A stretch of 64,000 nucleotides of DNA from Cellulomonas palmilytica (GTDB lineage: Bacteria > Actinomycetota > Actinomycetes > Actinomycetales > Cellulomonadaceae), in contig NZ_CP062221.1 in NCBI RefSeq assembly GCF_021590045.1, positions 2,170,001-2,234,000 of the forward strand. Reading direction: 5' to 3'. Under the pieces are notes generated by a model. The model was not told the DNA's origin. It saw only the letters and a list, made by a program, of their open reading frames with translations, and did not search any database. This document shows, one piece after another, positions 23,618-31,873 of the stretch (position 1 is its first letter; every line of letters starts with the position of its first letter). Position numbers and translations under genes: made by a program.

Positions 23618-25150
23618 GTGGGCGAGAGCGGGGTCGCGACAGTCGTCGGGCTGCTCGGCGCGTGCCTGGTCGCGCTCATCCTTGTGCTCCTCGCGCGCCG
23701 TGAGGCGGCCGCGCAGCGCGAGCAGGCAGCCAAGGACGTCGCCGAGATCAAGGAGGAGGCGCGCGAGCTCCTCGCCTCCGCCGAGCGCCGCGAGCAGCGC
23801 GCGCGTGAGCGCGACGAGGCGACGACGGCCGCGCAGTCCCAGGCGCAGGCCGCCGAGGAGCGCGCGCGCGAGCACGAGCGCACCGCGCAGGCGGCCGAGC
23901 GTGCCGCCGAGCGTGCGCTCGCCGCAGCCGAGCGAGACAGCGCCGCCCGGGTGGACGACGCCGCCCGGCAGGCGCGCGAGACGGTCGAGCGCGCGCAGGC
24001 GCAGGCCCGCGCCGAGCTCGAGTCCGCAGCCGGCCTGACGCAGGACGAGGCGCGCGCCGCGCTGACCCGGCGCATCACCGAGCAGGCGCAGAACGAGGCG
24101 TCGTCGTACGTGCGCCGCGCGGAGGCGCAGGCGCGCCGCACCGCCGAGGCCCGCGCGCGGCGCATCCTCGCGACCGCGGTGCACCGCACCGCCGTGGCCA
24201 CGAGCGCCCAGGCGGGGCTCACCGTCGTGACCGTGCCGTCCGACGAGATGAAGGGCCGGATCATCGGCAAGGAGGGCCGCAACATCCGGTCCTTCGAGGC
24301 GCTCACGGGCGTCAACGTGCTGGTCGACGAGCAGCCGGACGCCGTCGTGCTCTCGTGCTTCGACGCGGAGCGCCGCGAGGTCGCGCAGGTCACGCTCGAG
24401 GCGCTCGTCGCCGACGGTCGGATCCACCCGCAGCGCATCGAGGAGGCGTACGCCGACGCGCTCGCCGGAGCGGACGAGCGTGCGGTCGCCGCCGGGCACG
24501 CGGCGGCCGAGCGCGCGGGAGTCGAGGACCTGCACCCGGTGCTCGTGCGGACGCTCGGGCGGCTGCGCCTGAGGACGTCCTACGGCCAGAACGTCCTCGA
24601 GCACCTGGTCGAGTGCGCGCTCCTCGCGGGGTCGGTCGCGGCCGAGCTCGGTGCGGACGAGCAGCGCGCCCGGCGTGCGGCGCTGCTGCACGACGTGGGC
24701 AAGGCCCTCACGAACGAGATCCCAGGGACGCACGCCGCGGTGGGTGCGGAGCTCGCGCGGCGGCACGGCGAGGACGACGTCGTCGTCAACGCGATCGCCG
24801 CGCACCACGACGAGGTGCCGCTCGAGACGGTCGAGGCGGTCGTCGTGCAGATCGCGGACGCGGTCTCGGCGGCGCGTCCGGGTGCGCGCCGGCAGGAGCT
24901 CGACCAGTACCTCGAGCGCATGGACCGGCTCGAGAGCCTGGTCGCGGCGCACCGCGGCGTGCGCCGCGCGCTCGCGATGGCGGCGGGCCGTGAGGTGCGC
25001 GTCGTCGTCGAGCCGTCCGAGGTCGCCGACGACGCGCTGCCGGAGCTCGCTCGTGCCATCGCCCGCCACATCGAGGCGGACCTGACGTACCCCGGCGAGA
25101 TCACCGTGACCGTCGTGCGGGAGATCCGCGCGAGCGCGACCGCCGACTGA
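23618..25150 (+). CDS. rny: Ribonuclease Y
   Basis: 510 residues with the full RNase Y plan: N-terminal membrane helix (about 6-26), a long charged coiled coil to about residue 190, a KH RNA-binding domain (GRIIGKEGRNIRSFEALTGV) and an HD phosphohydrolase domain with the metal motif ALLHDVGKAL and AAHHDEVP. It is a membrane-tethered endoribonuclease that starts mRNA decay. The GTG start has GGAGG six bases upstream. The actinobacterial coiled coil is shorter and more alanine-rich than in Bacillus. Its presence beside recX, with RNase J also in the window, means two Firmicute-like decay nucleases are encoded by this genome. Confidence 0.93.
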   Translation: MGESGVATVVGLLGACLVALILVLLARREAAAQREQAAKDVAEIKEEARELLASAERREQRARERDEATTAAQSQAQAAEERAREHERTAQAAERAAERALAAAERDSAARVDDAARQARETVERAQAQARAELESAAGLTQDEARAALTRRITEQAQNEASSYVRRAEAQARRTAEARARRILATAVHRTAVATSAQAGLTVVTVPSDEMKGRIIGKEGRNIRSFEALTGVNVLVDEQPDAVVLSCFDAERREVAQVTLEALVADGRIHPQRIEEAYADALAGADERAVAAGHAAAERAGVEDLHPVLVRTLGRLRLRTSYGQNVLEHLVECALLAGSVAAELGADEQRARRAALLHDVGKALTNEIPGTHAAVGAELARRHGEDDVVVNAIAAHHDEVPLETVEAVVVQIADAVSAARPGARRQELDQYLERMDRLESLVAAHRGVRRALAMAAGREVRVVVEPSEVADDALPELARAIARHIEADLTYPGEITVTVVREIRASATAD

Positions 25151-25187
25151 CCAGCCGTCGGGGCTGACCCGCCCGCCGGGGCTGACC

Positions 25188-25220
25188 ACCCGCCCGGGCC
25201 GTATCACGCCCCGGGCGGGT
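25188..25220 (+). terminator. Terminator after rny
   Basis: ACCCGCCCGGG (25188-25198) pairs with CCCGGGCGGGT (25210-25220), an 11-bp perfect GC-rich stem with an 11-nt loop, 38 nt after the rny stop. It separates rny from the tyrosinase cassette. Confidence 0.7.
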
Positions 25221-25281
25221 CGCCTCCTGATGCCATGACGCGACCGCCGACGGGCGGCGCCGGTCGGCAGGAGGCGGAACA

Positions 25282-25572
25282 GTGGGCAAGGACGCGATCC
25301 CCCGCACGGAGCTGGTCCGGGGCGGGCGGAAGGTGGAGGTCGAGCAGGACGACCAGGGCGTCGTCACGCTCGTGATCGACGGCCACGAGGTCGAGGTCGA
25401 GATCGTCGACGGTCGGTACTACAGCCACCTCGCCGGGATGTTCGAGGGGTTCGACGACGTCTTCGCGCTCGTCGACTCGCTCATGGCGAACGAGGGCACG
25501 CTGTGGTCCTTCACGCACGCGCACCACCCGCACCCGCACCCCGCGCACGAGCCCGACGGGGGGCACCACTGA
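25282..25572 (+). CDS. Small histidine-tailed protein, probable MelC1-like tyrosinase chaperone
   Basis: 96 residues; GTG start with AGGAGG seven bases upstream. Eight of the last 18 residues are histidine (positions 79-96), a likely copper-binding tail. The core, with VIDGHEVEVE, DGRYYSHLAG and FALVDSLM, has the spacing I remember for the Streptomyces tyrosinase cofactor MelC1 (a hydrophobic strand, an Asp-Gly turn, a second strand with Tyr/Ser, then an Ala/Val-Asp-x-Leu helix), though identity would be low. MelC1-type caddie proteins deliver Cu to apo-tyrosinase and, in Streptomyces, carry a Tat signal that exports the pair. Here there is no signal peptide. The stop overlaps the tyrosinase start (TGATG), so the two are coupled. 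The chaperone role is inferred from context plus this partial resemblance; a plain hypothetical protein remains possible. Confidence 0.6.
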   Translation: MGKDAIPRTELVRGGRKVEVEQDDQGVVTLVIDGHEVEVEIVDGRYYSHLAGMFEGFDDVFALVDSLMANEGTLWSFTHAHHPHPHPAHEPDGGHH

Positions 25573-28340
25573 TGGACATCCGCAAGCGCATCTACTCGCT
25601 CACCGACACGGAGCTGGCGCGGTTCCAGGACGCGGTGAACGCCGCGAAGGCCGACGGCAGCTACGACGAGTTCATCGAGCGGCACCACCACTCGATGATG
25701 ACGGCGACGCTCATGCCCGGAGAGGCCGGCGGGTCCAACCTGCGCAACGTCGCGCACCGCGGCCCGGCGTTCCTGCCGTGGCACCGCTACTTCCTGCGCG
25801 AGTTCGAGCTCATGCTCCAGGACAAGCGGCCGGGCGTCACCCTGCCGTACTGGGACTGGGAGACGGAGGCCGACCCGTTCGCCGCGCCCCTGTGGAGCAC
25901 GGCGCCGGGCGAGCGGCACTACGTGGGCGGCGACGGCACCTTGACGACCGGCCCGTTCGCGGGCTGGACGGCGCTGGTCGAGGCGATCGACGGCAGTCTG
26001 GTCGACCGTCCCGGCGGGATCATCCGGAACTTCGGGTCGGGCGCGTTCCCGACCCAGGCGCAGGTCGACGGGGTGCTTGCCGACTACCCGGTCTACGACA
26101 CGTCGCCGTGGCGCACCGCGAGCGCCGGCAGCTTCCGCAACCGGCTCGAGGGCTGGTTGCAGGAGGCGGGCGAGGTCGGCTCGCAGCTGCACAACGCGGT
26201 GCACGTCTGGATCGGTGGGGACATGGGTCCGGGGACGTCCCCGAACGACCCGGTGTTCTTCCTCCACCACGGCAACATCGACCGCATCTGGGCGGCCTGG
26301 CAGCACGCGCACCCCGCGTCGGGCTACCTGCCGCAGGCGGGTGGACCTCCCGGGCACAACGGTCCCGACGCGATGCAGTTCCTCACGCTGCCGAGCCCGA
26401 CGCCCAACGCGTCCCTCGACTACCGGCGCACGCTCGGGTACGTGTACGACACCGACCCACCGCTGGTCGACCTGGCGACGCCGGTGGTGTCGTTCGCCGA
26501 CGTGCCGACGCTCGAGCAGACGTGGCGTGCCGCGGTGTTCCACGTGCGCGCGGGCTCGACCGTGCACCTCCAGGTCGTCGCGGGCAGCGGGCCGAACGCG
26601 CCGTACTCGCTGACCCCGCTCGGGGGCAGCGTCACGCACGTCCCGCCGGTCGACGAGCAGCCGTACGACGAGGTGCGTGTGTGGTTCGCGTTCACGGGCG
26701 AGGCCGCGCCCGGGCCCGCGCCGGTCGGTGGCGTGCAGATCCTGTGCGTCGAGACGGGCGAGGTGTTCGACGTGACGCTCACGGGGAGCACGGTGCCCCG
26801 GCCGACGACAGGTGTCGTGTTCGCCCTCGACCGGTCGGGCAGCATGGGTCTGCCGGCGGGCACGGGCTCGTCGCGGCTCGCGCTGCTCAAGGAGGCGGTC
26901 GCGCGGTCCGTGGAGCTGATCCGGGACGGCAGCGGGGCGGGGCTCGTGAGCTTCGACCACGACGCGTACCCGGGCGTCGACCTGGAGCCCTTCGACCCAG
27001 CGACGAGCCACCGCGACGACGTCCTGGGGGCGTCGGACGGGCTGACGCTCGGCGGCGCGACGTCGATCGGCGACGGGCTCGTCCTCGGTCGCGCCACGCT
27101 CGGCGCGGGTGCGGGTCCGTTCGACGGCACGGCGCTCGTCGCGCTCACCGACGGTCTGGAGAACTCGGCGGCCTTCCTCGCGGACGTCGGCGGCAGCATC
27201 GACGCGCGCACGTTCGCGGTCGGGCTCGGGTCCGCGGAGCAGGTCTCGAGCGAGGCGCTGTCGACGATCGCCGCGCAGACGGACGGGTACCTGCTGCTGA
27301 CGGGCGCGCTCACGCCGGCCACCGACTCCTACTTCCTGCTGTCGAAGTACTTCCAGCAGATCCTCGTGTCGGCCACGAACGAGGACATCGTCACCGACCC
27401 GGACGGGTACCTGCTGCCCGGGACCGTGCAGCGCATCCCGTTCCATGCGCTCGCCTCGGACATCGAGGCGACCGTCGTGCTCCTGTACGACAACCCGGTC
27501 GTCTCGCTGTCGCTGCGCACCCCGGACGGCCAGGTGCTCGACGAGGCGGCGGTCGTCGGGCTCGGCGGCACCGTCACCCACGGCACGAACCAGACGTTCG
27601 CGCGGTTCGCCCTGCCGCTCGGCGGAACGCACCACGGCGGCGGCTGGGAGGCGTTGCTGGAGATCGACGCGCGGGCGTACAAGCGGCTCGTCTCGAAGCT
27701 GCGCGACGCCGCACAGGAGGACTCCGAGGCGCGGGCGCGGCTCGAGCGTCTGCTCGCGCACGGTGCGCGGTACTCGGTCACCGTGACGGCGTGGAGCAAC
27801 GTGCGGATGCGTGCGCGCGTGGACCAGGACGGCTTCACGCCGGGTGCGCGCGCCCGGGTCACGGCGGTGCTCACCGAGCACGGCCTTCCGGTCGAGGCCG
27901 GGGCGCGTGTGGTCGCGCGGGTCGTCCGGCCGGACGGCGTGACGCTGGACGTCCCGCTCGCGCACGAGGGTGGCGGCGCCTATGCCGGGGACCTCGTCCT
28001 CACCCAGGGCGGCGCCTGGCGGGTGCTCGTCCAGGCGACGGGGCGCACGCGGCGCGGGGAGCGGTTCACCCGGGACCAGCTGCTGGGCGCCGTCGCGGTG
28101 CGCGGGACCGGCGCGCCGCCGCGCGGCGAGCCGGGCGGCGCAGTGGTCGACCTGGTCGGCTGCCTCTCCGCGCAGGACGGCGGGCGTCGGTGGTTCGAGG
28201 AGCACGGGATCGACGTCGACGCGTTGCTGAAGTGCCTGCTCACCAAGGCGTCCGGACCGCGCACCGACCTCGAGGGACGGCGCCCCCGGACGTCGGCCCG
28301 GGGCGCCGCTCGGGAGGTCAGTCCTCGACGCCGGCGGTGA
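25572..28340 (+). CDS. Tyrosinase-von Willebrand A fusion protein
   Basis: 922 residues, no signal peptide and no membrane segment. Residues about 30-250 are a type-3 copper (tyrosinase) domain: CuA ligands from RHHHSMM (H38-H40), H62 and H71 in AHRGPAFLPWH, CuB ligands H207 and H211 in LHNAVHVW and H232/H233 in FFLHHGNIDRIW. Residues about 310-405 are a beta-rich linker domain. Residues about 413-600 are a VWA domain with a complete metal-ion-dependent adhesion site: DRSGSMG (D420, S422, S424), T497 and D527 in LTDGLEN. Residues about 605-850 look like beta-sandwich repeats following the VWA, as in CLCA-type proteins. The tail is short and basic. Tyrosinases oxidise phenols to quinones; VWA domains bind protein partners through a metal ion, so a targeted phenol oxidase or cross-linker is a reasonable guess. 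The 3' end overlaps gluD by 23 bp. Domain calls are confident, biological role is unknown. Confidence 0.9.
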   Translation: MDIRKRIYSLTDTELARFQDAVNAAKADGSYDEFIERHHHSMMTATLMPGEAGGSNLRNVAHRGPAFLPWHRYFLREFELMLQDKRPGVTLPYWDWETEADPFAAPLWSTAPGERHYVGGDGTLTTGPFAGWTALVEAIDGSLVDRPGGIIRNFGSGAFPTQAQVDGVLADYPVYDTSPWRTASAGSFRNRLEGWLQEAGEVGSQLHNAVHVWIGGDMGPGTSPNDPVFFLHHGNIDRIWAAWQHAHPASGYLPQAGGPPGHNGPDAMQFLTLPSPTPNASLDYRRTLGYVYDTDPPLVDLATPVVSFADVPTLEQTWRAAVFHVRAGSTVHLQVVAGSGPNAPYSLTPLGGSVTHVPPVDEQPYDEVRVWFAFTGEAAPGPAPVGGVQILCVETGEVFDVTLTGSTVPRPTTGVVFALDRSGSMGLPAGTGSSRLALLKEAVARSVELIRDGSGAGLVSFDHDAYPGVDLEPFDPATSHRDDVLGASDGLTLGGATSIGDGLVLGRATLGAGAGPFDGTALVALTDGLENSAAFLADVGGSIDARTFAVGLGSAEQVSSEALSTIAAQTDGYLLLTGALTPATDSYFLLSKYFQQILVSATNEDIVTDPDGYLLPGTVQRIPFHALASDIEATVVLLYDNPVVSLSLRTPDGQVLDEAAVVGLGGTVTHGTNQTFARFALPLGGTHHGGGWEALLEIDARAYKRLVSKLRDAAQEDSEARARLERLLAHGARYSVTVTAWSNVRMRARVDQDGFTPGARARVTAVLTEHGLPVEAGARVVARVVRPDGVTLDVPLAHEGGGAYAGDLVLTQGGAWRVLVQATGRTRRGERFTRDQLLGAVAVRGTGAPPRGEPGGAVVDLVGCLSAQDGGRRWFEEHGIDVDALLKCLLTKASGPRTDLEGRRPRTSARGAAREVSPRRRR

Positions 28341-29187
28341 CCGCCATGCTCGGCGCCTCGGCGCGCGCCTTGCCGGCGGTGCGGCGGCCGACCCGGCCGG
28401 CGAGCGCCTCGGCGAGCCGCGTCAGCAGCCAGTTGATGACGATGAAGACGACCGCCGCGACCAGGAGAGCCTGCAGGATGTTGCCGTTGCCCGAGCCGAA
28501 CCGGCGCGCGGCCGCGAGCAGCTCGGGGTAGGTGATGATCGCGCCGAGCGCGGTGTCCTTGAGGATCACGACGAGCTGGCTCGCGATGGCCGGCAGCATC
28601 GCGATGACGGCCTGCGGCACCTCGACGAGGCGCAGCGACTGCGGGCGGCGCAGCCCGATCGCGAGCGCGGCCTCGCGCTGACCCCGGGGCAGGTTGTGCA
28701 CACCGGACCGGACGAGCTCGGCGAACACGGAGCCGTTGTAGAGCGTGAGCCCGAGGACGACGGCGACGAGCGGCAGGTCCTTCGGCGAGACCAGGTCGAG
28801 CTGGGGGATCGCCATGTAGAAGAACACCATCATGATGAGCACGGGCACGGCCCGGAAGAACTCGACGACGCCGCCGGACACCACGCGGACCGTGCGTGAG
28901 GCGGACAGCCGCCCGAGGCCGAACACGATGCCGAACAGCCCGGACGTGACGATCGAGAGGCCGGCCGCGACGAGCGTCTGGCGCAGGCCCGGCAGGAAGT
29001 AGTTCTCCCACGCGTTCGCGGTGAACAGCGGCTGCCACAGGTCGCCGTCGAGCTGGCCCTTGCGGTCGAGCAGGACCAGCGCGTACACGGCGATGCCCGC
29101 GACGACGACGGTCGCGGCGATGTTGATCCACACCATGCGGCGCCGCGCGCGCGGCCCGGGGGCGTCGAACAGGACGGACCCGCTCAT
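28318..29187 (-). CDS. gluD: Amino-acid ABC transporter permease (GluD-like)
   Basis: 289 residues, about five to six membrane helices in the HisM/GluD permease family, with the EAA-type loop EAALAIGLRRPQSLRLVEVPQAV contacting the ATPase. An N-terminal hydrophobic helix (about 20-40) precedes the family core. ATG start at 29187 overlaps the gluC stop (ATGA), so translation is coupled. It is the last gene of a gluABCD operon that takes up glutamate or a related amino acid. Its 3' end runs 23 bp into the convergent tyrosinase gene, so no separate terminator fits there. Confidence 0.92.
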   Translation of the reverse strand: MSGSVLFDAPGPRARRRMVWINIAATVVVAGIAVYALVLLDRKGQLDGDLWQPLFTANAWENYFLPGLRQTLVAAGLSIVTSGLFGIVFGLGRLSASRTVRVVSGGVVEFFRAVPVLIMMVFFYMAIPQLDLVSPKDLPLVAVVLGLTLYNGSVFAELVRSGVHNLPRGQREAALAIGLRRPQSLRLVEVPQAVIAMLPAIASQLVVILKDTALGAIITYPELLAAARRFGSGNGNILQALLVAAVVFIVINWLLTRLAEALAGRVGRRTAGKARAEAPSMAVTAGVED

Positions 29188-29858
29188 CGCGCCACCGCCA
29201 GCCGCCGCGACAGGCTCGTCGTCGCGAGCCCGATCGGGACCACGATGAGGACGAACCCGAACGCGAAGATGAAGAAGATCGCCAGGATCAGGTCCGGCCG
29301 GTTCTCGATCATCGTGCGCAGCAGCCCCGACGTCTCGGCGACCGAGCCCGCGGCCGCGACGGTCGAGTTCTTGGTGAGCGCGATGAGCACGTTGCCGAGC
29401 GGGGCGACCGCGCCGCGGAACGCCTGCGGCAGGATGATGAGCCGCGCGGACGCGGCGAAGTCCAGCCCGATCGCGCGCGCCGCCTCGGCCTGCCCGACGG
29501 GCACGGTGTTGACCCCCGAGCGCAGCGCCTCGCACACGAACGCCGCGTGGTAGACGGTCAGGCCGAGCACGGACAGCCAGAAGAAGTTGCGCTGGAAGTC
29601 CGACGACAGCGTGATCCCGAGCTGGCCCCACAGGCCGAGCACGCAGAACACGATGATGACGGTCAGCGGCGTGTTGCGGATGAGGGTCACGTACGTCGAC
29701 CCGGCCCAGCGCAGGCTCGGCACGGGGGAGATGCGCATGACCGCGAGGACGGTCCCGACGACGAGCGCGAAGATCGCCGCGAAGAACGTCAGCTGGATGT
29801 TGGTCCAGAACGCCCCGAGCACGTCGAACTCGCTGAACAACGACGTGAAGTCGTCCAC
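29184..29858 (-). CDS. gluC: Amino-acid ABC transporter permease (GluC-like)
   Basis: 224 residues. The GTG at 29858 is preferred because AGGAGGA lies five bases upstream; the frame extends five residues further to another GTG, but that would place the ribosome site inside the gene. HisM-type permease with about five helices and the coupling loop EAARAIGLDFAASARLIILPQA. It forms the translocation channel together with GluD. Overlaps gluD by four bases. Confidence 0.93.
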   Translation of the reverse strand: MDDFTSLFSEFDVLGAFWTNIQLTFFAAIFALVVGTVLAVMRISPVPSLRWAGSTYVTLIRNTPLTVIIVFCVLGLWGQLGITLSSDFQRNFFWLSVLGLTVYHAAFVCEALRSGVNTVPVGQAEAARAIGLDFAASARLIILPQAFRGAVAPLGNVLIALTKNSTVAAAGSVAETSGLLRTMIENRPDLILAIFFIFAFGFVLIVVPIGLATTSLSRRLAVAR

Positions 29859-29946
29859 CGATCCTCCTGTCACGCGTGGTGCACGTATCCGTCCGTCCGC
29901 CGACGTCCGGCCGGACCGCCGTGGCAGCCCGACCGGACGTCAGGGG

Positions 29947-30816
29947 TCACTCGCAGGCCGCGGGCGTGGGCGGGTTGAGGTCGGCGTTCGGCTCGTACCC
30001 GGACGCGCTGACGTTGTCGTCGAGCGCCTTCTGCCACGAGCCGTCCTCGAGCATCGCGTTGATCGCGTCGGTGACGGCCTGGCACTTGTCGGAGTCCTTC
30101 GGCAGGCCGACGCCGTAGTTCTCCTCGGAGAACGGGTTGCCGACGACCTTGACCTTGCCCTCGTTCGCGGGGATGGCCGCGAGGCCGGCGAGGATGATGT
30201 CGTCGGTGGTGACCGCGTCGACGGTGCCGGCGGTGAGCGCCGTGACGCACTCGCTGTAGCCCGGCTGCTCGAGCAGGTTGGTGCCCGTGGCGTACTCGTC
30301 CTTGATGCGCTGCGCGGACGTGGACCCCGTCACCGAGCACAGGTTCTTGCCGTCGAGGTCCTCGGGCCCGCCGATGGACGTGTCGTCGACCGCGACGAGC
30401 AGGTCCTGACCGGCGACGAAGTACGGACCGGCGAAGGAGATGACCTCCTTGCGCGTGTCGGTGATCGAGTACGTCGCGAAGATCATGTCGACCTGGCCGT
30501 TCTGCAGCATGGTCTCGCGCTGCGCGGACGGGGACTCGACGAACTCGATCTGGTCCTCGGAGTAGCCGAGCTTGTCCGCGACGTAGCGCGCGACGTCGAC
30601 GTCGAACCCGGTGTACTCGTCGCCGTCCTTGAAGCCGAGGCCCGGCTGGTCGAACTTGATGCCGATGCGGATGGTGCCGCCACCGCCTCCCGTGCCGCCG
30701 TCGGTGGCCCCGTCGTCACCGTCGTCGGAGGAGCAGGCCACCAGGGCGAGGGCGGCGACGAGGCCGAGCGCGGCGACGCCTGCGGTGCGGCGTGGGCGGT
30801 GCGTGGAGCGGGTCAT
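29947..30816 (-). CDS. gluB: Glutamate/amino-acid-binding lipoprotein (GluB-like)
   Basis: 289 residues with a lipoprotein signal: basic start, hydrophobic core and lipobox LVAC (Cys28), then an Asp/Gly-rich linker. The mature part is a type-3 periplasmic binding fold (IRIGIKFDQPGLGFKDG and YTGFDVDVARYVADKLGYS). It captures the substrate outside and hands it to GluC-GluD. ATG start at 30816. Ends TPAACE. Confidence 0.93.
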   Translation of the reverse strand: MTRSTHRPRRTAGVAALGLVAALALVACSSDDGDDGATDGGTGGGGGTIRIGIKFDQPGLGFKDGDEYTGFDVDVARYVADKLGYSEDQIEFVESPSAQRETMLQNGQVDMIFATYSITDTRKEVISFAGPYFVAGQDLLVAVDDTSIGGPEDLDGKNLCSVTGSTSAQRIKDEYATGTNLLEQPGYSECVTALTAGTVDAVTTDDIILAGLAAIPANEGKVKVVGNPFSEENYGVGLPKDSDKCQAVTDAINAMLEDGSWQKALDDNVSASGYEPNADLNPPTPAACE

Positions 30817-30927
30817 GGTGGGTCCCTTCGTGTCGGGTGACTGCGTTCCGTTCGGGAAGCTCAGCGGGGTCGGTCGGGGGCCGGTCGGCGGGTCGGTCGG
30901 GCTTCGGTCGTGAGCCGGTGGGTGGCG

Positions 30928-31716
30928 TCAGTGGGTGAGGATCTTGGACAGGAAGTCGCGGGCGCGCGCGCTCGACGGTGACGTGAAGAACGTCTCGGGG
31001 TCGGCCTGCTCGACGATCTCGCCACCGTCCATGAAGACCACGCGGTGCGCGGCGCGGCGCGCGAAGCCCATCTCGTGGGTCACCACCAGCATCGTCATGC
31101 CGTCGCGCGCGAGCCCGACCATGACGTCGAGGACCTCGTTGATCATCTCGGGGTCGAGCGCCGAGGTCGGCTCGTCGAACAGCATGACCTTGGGGTCCAT
31201 CGCGAGCGCGCGGGCGATCGCGACGCGCTGCTGCTGGCCGCCCGAGAGCTGCGCGGGCAGCTTCTCGGCCTGGTTCGCGACGCCGACGCGGTCGAGCAGC
31301 TCCATCGCGCGCGTGCGCGCCGCGGCCCGCTTGACGCCCTTGGCCTTGATCGGCCCGAGCGTGACGTTCTCCAGCACGGTCTTGTGCGCGAACAGGTTGA
31401 ACGACTGGAACACCATGCCGACGTCGGCGCGCAACCGGGCGAGCTCGCGCCCCTCGGCGGGCAGCTCGCGCCCGTCGATCGTGATCGTCCCCGAGTCGAT
31501 GGTCTCGAGCCGGTTGATGGTGCGGCACAGCGTGGACTTGCCGCTCCCGGAGGGCCCGATGATCACGACGACCTCGCCGCGCGCGACCGTGAGGTCGATC
31601 TGCTTGAGGACGTGCAGGGGGCCGAAGTGCTTGTCGACGCCGCGCAGCTCGACGAGGGGCGCGCCCACGTCGTCGCGTGCAGCAGGTCCGGAAGGTCCTG
31701 TCGCGAGGTCCGCCAT
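30928..31716 (-). CDS. gluA: Amino-acid ABC transporter ATPase (GluA-like)
   Basis: 262 residues: Walker [11 protein letters not shown]-loop [11 protein letters not shown] signature [15 protein letters not shown], Walker [14 protein letters not shown]-loop VTHEMGFA. It powers the GluBCD importer. The ATG at 31716 fits the usual 240-265-residue length; a longer frame exists but lacks homology. It is the first gene of the operon. A 111-nt spacer rich in GGTCGG repeats separates it from gluB. It is divergent from miaB. Confidence 0.94.
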   Translation of the reverse strand: MADLATGPSGPAARDDVGAPLVELRGVDKHFGPLHVLKQIDLTVARGEVVVIIGPSGSGKSTLCRTINRLETIDSGTITIDGRELPAEGRELARLRADVGMVFQSFNLFAHKTVLENVTLGPIKAKGVKRAAARTRAMELLDRVGVANQAEKLPAQLSGGQQQRVAIARALAMDPKVMLFDEPTSALDPEMINEVLDVMVGLARDGMTMLVVTHEMGFARRAAHRVVFMDGGEIVEQADPETFFTSPSSARARDFLSKILTH

Positions 31717-31859
31717 TCGACGAACGTAGGGGGAAATGCCTGGTAGTGCATCCTTCTGCGGGTTTCGATCAGGCAACATCTGCGCGAACCGGACGTGCGG
31801 TCGGGGGGCTCGCGGTGCACGTCGGGACTGCGTCGACCTGAGCCCCCCGACAGCGGTCG

Positions 31860-31865
31860 TACCCT
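31860..31865 (+). promoter_or_regulatory. -10 element TACCCT of miaB
   Basis: TACCCT ends 8 nt before the miaB ATG; no ribosome-binding site. Probably leaderless. Confidence 0.4.
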
Positions 31866-31873
31866 GGTCGGTG

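Noticed and set aside
22436..25207. A 923-codon minus-strand frame over recA, recX and rny
   Set aside because: Overlaps three unmistakable genes and shows no domain of its own.
25419..28205. A 928-codon minus-strand frame over the tyrosinase-VWA gene
   Set aside because: Composition is Arg/His/Val-rich noise; the plus-strand frame has full copper and MIDAS motifs.
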